The position numbers and the translations under genes are program-made. This document shows positions 6,008 to 8,715 of a stretch of DNA of 8,715 nt, one piece after another (positions within the stretch are counted from its first letter, which is position 1; the number at the start of each line of letters is the position of its first letter). The notes beneath the pieces are model-generated. The model saw only the letters and a program-made list of their open reading frames with translations, had not been told where the DNA came from and searched no databases. Source of the DNA: Lactobacillus sp. (GTDB taxonomy: Bacteria > Bacillota > Bacilli > Lactobacillales > Lactobacillaceae); contig DMZB01000055.1 of NCBI GenBank assembly GCA_003482405.1, positions 1 to 8,715 on the forward strand. Direction: 5' to 3'.

Positions 6008-8715
6008 ATGTCTAGTAAAAACAAAGAAATTGCGGACTCGATCACAAGTACAAAAGAACACTACAAAATGTATAAATCTGGCAAACAATGGTTGTTCGCG
6101 GGGATCACTGTATTTACGTTTGGCGGGATGCTGGCTGGTGGTGGCAAGACTGCTGAGGCGGCGACGGACGGGAATGCCGGCAGTAATTCAACCGACCCTC
6201 AAACAGATGCAACCAAACAAACTAATGCGCCGTTGGAATTTTCAACAACGGTTACACCATCAGTTTCCACTGCCAGTGCAACGCAGAAGTCGACAGTTAA
6301 TGTAGCAGCCAGTCAGGCCCCAACAAGCCAAGCAGCTGCTAGTCAAGGATCAACAAGTCAAGTATCGGCCGGTAACAGCGTTAGCAGCAATACTAGCTTG
6401 AAACAGACGGCAACCAGTCAATCCTCAGCAAGCCAAGCGCCGTCACAAACCGCTACTGATCAAACTGTCGCCAATCAAAAAGCCGTTAGTCAGACTGCAA
6501 ACAGTCAAGCAACAAACAGCCAGCCAGCGGCCAGTCAAAACAGCAATAGTCAGGCACCTTCCACTCAAAACACAGCAAGTCAATCAACAAGTGTGGCACA
6601 GAGCGTGACTTCTGAGACGGTACCAGCAAAATCCACAACGGCTGCTACTGCAAAAACTGATAAGATCGATCAAAATACATCAATTACAGCTGCACAAAAA
6701 TCGGTGGCATCCACTGCACCGTCTAAACAAGTGACAAATTTACCGAACAATGCGACTAGCCAGCAGGTTGCCGATGCTAAATCAGCCGCTTTAGCTGCCT
6801 TTGCTGAGACTGGCACCCTGCAAGAAATCACCCGGATGGCCGCTGCCACCAACAGTGCTCAAACGGACACAACGAGTGCAACCCCATCTGCGGCTGCGAC
6901 CTTAACACCAGCGCAACAATCCTGGTCTGACTACAGTAAAACACTAGCCGCCGCCAAAGCGGAGAAGGCCGGCAATTACACCAATGCCTCGTTTTCACTG
7001 CTTCAAACGGCGTTAACAAATGCCAGCGGAATGACCCAGTCAGCAGCTAAGACTGCTCTTGATTCTGCTCAGCAACAAATTCAAGCCGCCATGGATTCAC
7101 TAGTTCCTAACTTAGGGGCTGGTGGTCAGGCTGAACTGCAAAACACAGTCAGCGCCGATCAAACAAAGTATGCCAACACGTCGGCGGCCCAGTATACGAC
7201 AGCCGCTTGGAAGATCTATACGGATGCGTTGTCCGCGGCCAATCTTGGCCTCAGTGATGCCGCAACGACAGCCAATACCATTTCAGTACTTTACAAAAAG
7301 TTGACCGACGCCACAGCAGGTTTGGAACAAAACAAATCGTCCGTATTATTCGGTCAATTAGGGACGACCATTGCAAGCGCGGCAGACAAGTTAAGTGACG
7401 CCGGTGCATATACGGTTGCTTCGATCAAGACGGTTCAAACTGCTCAGACTGCTGCTCAACAATTGCGGGTGACGGCAGCTGCTCAAGACATTCAAACTGC
7501 AGATCAAAATTTGCAGACGGCGTTGGCCGGCTTAATTCCTTCTGGTTCGCTATCGTCGCTGCAGACAACGTTAAATACCACTAGTGTGACCTATAACGCG
7601 AACCAAACAGCAGATAACTCGAAAACAAACTATGCCTACGCTGCCTACACAAAGAGCAGTTGGGACAAGTTTGCGAGTGCCTATGTTTATGCGAAAGCAG
7701 TTATGAATAATGGCGCGGCCACACCGGATCAAATTAGTACGTCCAGTTATAATCTGCAACAGGCTTATCAAAACTTATTGACGACGGATGCCGCTAATAA
7801 TCTGTTGAGTGATGCCATTGCCGGTGGTAATCAACTGTTAGAAGAAAATGCTGGCAGTGCATATGGGTCAGACAGTACTAAGGCACTGCAGGATACGATC
7901 AGTGACGCACAAAAATTATTATCAAGCGATGGGACACCATTAGCGACCAGCACGCCGGACCAATTGAATCAAGCAACACAGAAGATTCAAGCCGCAATTG
8001 ACAGTTTGACGACGACAACGAATTCTGCTTGGAACACGCTCAATACGTATATCAACACTGCAGATACATTAGACGCCGGCGACTACACACCAGGAACCTT
8101 CAGCACTTTAACGAGTGCAATTAGCACTGCTAAGGCAGCACTTTACGACGATTCGACAGCGGCATCGTTACAATCTGACGCAAACAACCTGCGGGGCGCT
8201 TTGTGGGCAGCAACACCGGCCAACACAACAATTGCGACTGCCAAGACGGCCCTTTCCGCAGCGGTTAAATCAGCCGAAACGATTGCCGCCTCTGCAGCTC
8301 AGTATTCACAGGACACGTACCAGACGTTTGCTAATGCATTGTCGACTGCAGAAAATCTGTTAGATACAGCCAGCATGGATAATGTTGCCATGACCAAAGC
8401 GAGCGCCAACCTGATTTTCTATCAAAACAACCTGGTTAACATCGGTAATAACGATGGCGCTTCGTTTACCGGTTCATACAACACCATGAAGACACTTGGA
8501 TTTGGTGGTGCACCGAGTGGGCTTGGTAGTTTTGATACCGTCACGATTGTCAACGGCTCGACGGTGACGTTTGGTGGGGCTTCATCCTTTACAGGAATCA
8601 GTGTTGCACCAAGCTATACCTCAACGTGGACGCTGCCAATCAGTCTGGCACCATTTTTCAAGACGACTAACTGGCAAAAATATGTAAACTTGGCTTACGT
8701 CTTGTGGTCTGGCAC
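6008..8715 (+). CDS. Large secreted surface protein with FIVAR-like repeats (3' end beyond window)
   Basis: The frame is open from ATG 6008 to the window edge: 902 complete codons and no stop. AGGGGGG (5992-5998) lies nine bases upstream. The N-terminus has the KxYKxGKxW signal (KMYKSGKQW, 20-28), a hydrophobic run (29-45) and probable cleavage near AEA (49-51). Residues 98-192 are Ser/Thr/Ala/Gln-rich with SQ every four to five residues, a possible stalk or glycosylation region. Residues 299-813 hold seven diverged repeats of 66-82 residues with the FIVAR pattern of YT/YS, six to eight residues, then a helix (for example YTTAAW, YTKSSW, YTPGTF, YSQDTY). They run 299-368, 369-439, 440-512, 513-594, 595-671, 672-737 and 738-813. 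Residues 814-902 begin a different Gly/Ser/Thr-rich domain. No cysteine is seen. FIVAR repeats usually form three-helix rods in wall adhesins that bind matrix or carbohydrate ligands. The ligand and the anchoring signal (LPxTG or other) lie outside the visible part. Confidence 0.9.
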   Translation, partial: MSSKNKEIADSITSTKEHYKMYKSGKQWLFAGITVFTFGGMLAGGGKTAEAATDGNAGSNSTDPQTDATKQTNAPLEFSTTVTPSVSTASATQKSTVNVAASQAPTSQAAASQGSTSQVSAGNSVSSNTSLKQTATSQSSASQAPSQTATDQTVANQKAVSQTANSQATNSQPAASQNSNSQAPSTQNTASQSTSVAQSVTSETVPAKSTTAATAKTDKIDQNTSITAAQKSVASTAPSKQVTNLPNNATSQQVADAKSAALAAFAETGTLQEITRMAAATNSAQTDTTSATPSAAATLTPAQQSWSDYSKTLAAAKAEKAGNYTNASFSLLQTALTNASGMTQSAAKTALDSAQQQIQAAMDSLVPNLGAGGQAELQNTVSADQTKYANTSAAQYTTAAWKIYTDALSAANLGLSDAATTANTISVLYKKLTDATAGLEQNKSSVLFGQLGTTIASAADKLSDAGAYTVASIKTVQTAQTAAQQLRVTAAAQDIQTADQNLQTALAGLIPSGSLSSLQTTLNTTSVTYNANQTADNSKTNYAYAAYTKSSWDKFASAYVYAKAVMNNGAATPDQISTSSYNLQQAYQNLLTTDAANNLLSDAIAGGNQLLEENAGSAYGSDSTKALQDTISDAQKLLSSDGTPLATSTPDQLNQATQKIQAAIDSLTTTTNSAWNTLNTYINTADTLDAGDYTPGTFSTLTSAISTAKAALYDDSTAASLQSDANNLRGALWAATPANTTIATAKTALSAAVKSAETIAASAAQYSQDTYQTFANALSTAENLLDTASMDNVAMTKASANLIFYQNNLVNIGNNDGASFTGSYNTMKTLGFGGAPSGLGSFDTVTIVNGSTVTFGGASSFTGISVAPSYTSTWTLPISLAPFFKTTNWQKYVNLAYVLWSG
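6299..6583 (+). repeat. Ser-Gln-rich low-complexity coding repeat
   Basis: Within the surface-protein gene about 95 codons encode degenerate xxxSQ pentapeptides such as APTSQ, AAASQ, GSTSQ, TANSQ, PAASQ and NSNSQ. I count 13 SQ dipeptides. Serine codons vary (AGT, AGC, TCA), so the array is old or kept by selection on the protein rather than recently copied DNA. Confidence 0.75.

Noticed and set aside
6030..6305. A 91-codon frame overlapping the surface-protein signal peptide region in another phase
   Set aside because: The frame starting at 6008 has the ribosome binding site, the KxYKxGKxW signal and continuity to the window edge; this one is an out-of-phase shadow.
6670..8363. Short frames on both strands within the surface-protein gene
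   Set aside because: The low-complexity, Ala/Thr/Gln-rich coding sequence leaves other phases open by chance; none has start signals or domain features.

Overview
The window looks like chromosome of a lactic acid bacterium in the Lactobacillaceae, of moderate GC content. Three things point there. One is a malolactic enzyme gene. Another is a very large secreted protein with the KxYKxGKxW signal peptide typical of Lactobacillales. The third is the set of AGGAGG-like ribosome binding sites. I cannot name the species. There are no rRNA or tRNA genes, no insertion sequence, no CRISPR array and no phage genes.

Layout, left to right. The left edge (1-129) holds a three-copy 14-bp tandem repeat and a hairpin that probably ends the first gene. 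A minus-strand gene (130-879) encodes a divergent sirtuin-fold protein whose catalytic-histidine position reads Trp. Divergent from it, on the plus strand, come a membrane-anchored alpha/beta hydrolase of DUF915 type (1155-1961) and a 375-residue short-chain dehydrogenase/reductase (2056-3183). A long nested hairpin (3225-3284) separates this plus-strand pair from minus-strand genes and is probably a two-way terminator. Next to it is a 40-residue single-span membrane protein (3295-3417, minus). Then comes the malolactic enzyme gene mleS (3599-5248, minus), without the regulator and permease genes that often accompany it.

From 5249 to 6007 there is a gene-free, AT-rich stretch of about 760 bp with several inverted repeats. 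It separates mleS from the divergent surface-protein gene. The surface-protein gene starts at 6008 and is still open at the right edge. Its 902 visible codons encode a signal peptide, a Ser/Gln-rich low-complexity stretch, seven FIVAR-like helical repeats and the beginning of another domain.

The genes do not form one pathway. The hydrolase and dehydrogenase may share a transcript, and the other genes look separately transcribed. I see no convincing new multi-gene system. The items most worth a second look are the altered sirtuin active site, the structured leader of the surface-protein gene (promoter, six-codon ORF, large bulged inverted repeat) and the 40-residue membrane protein.
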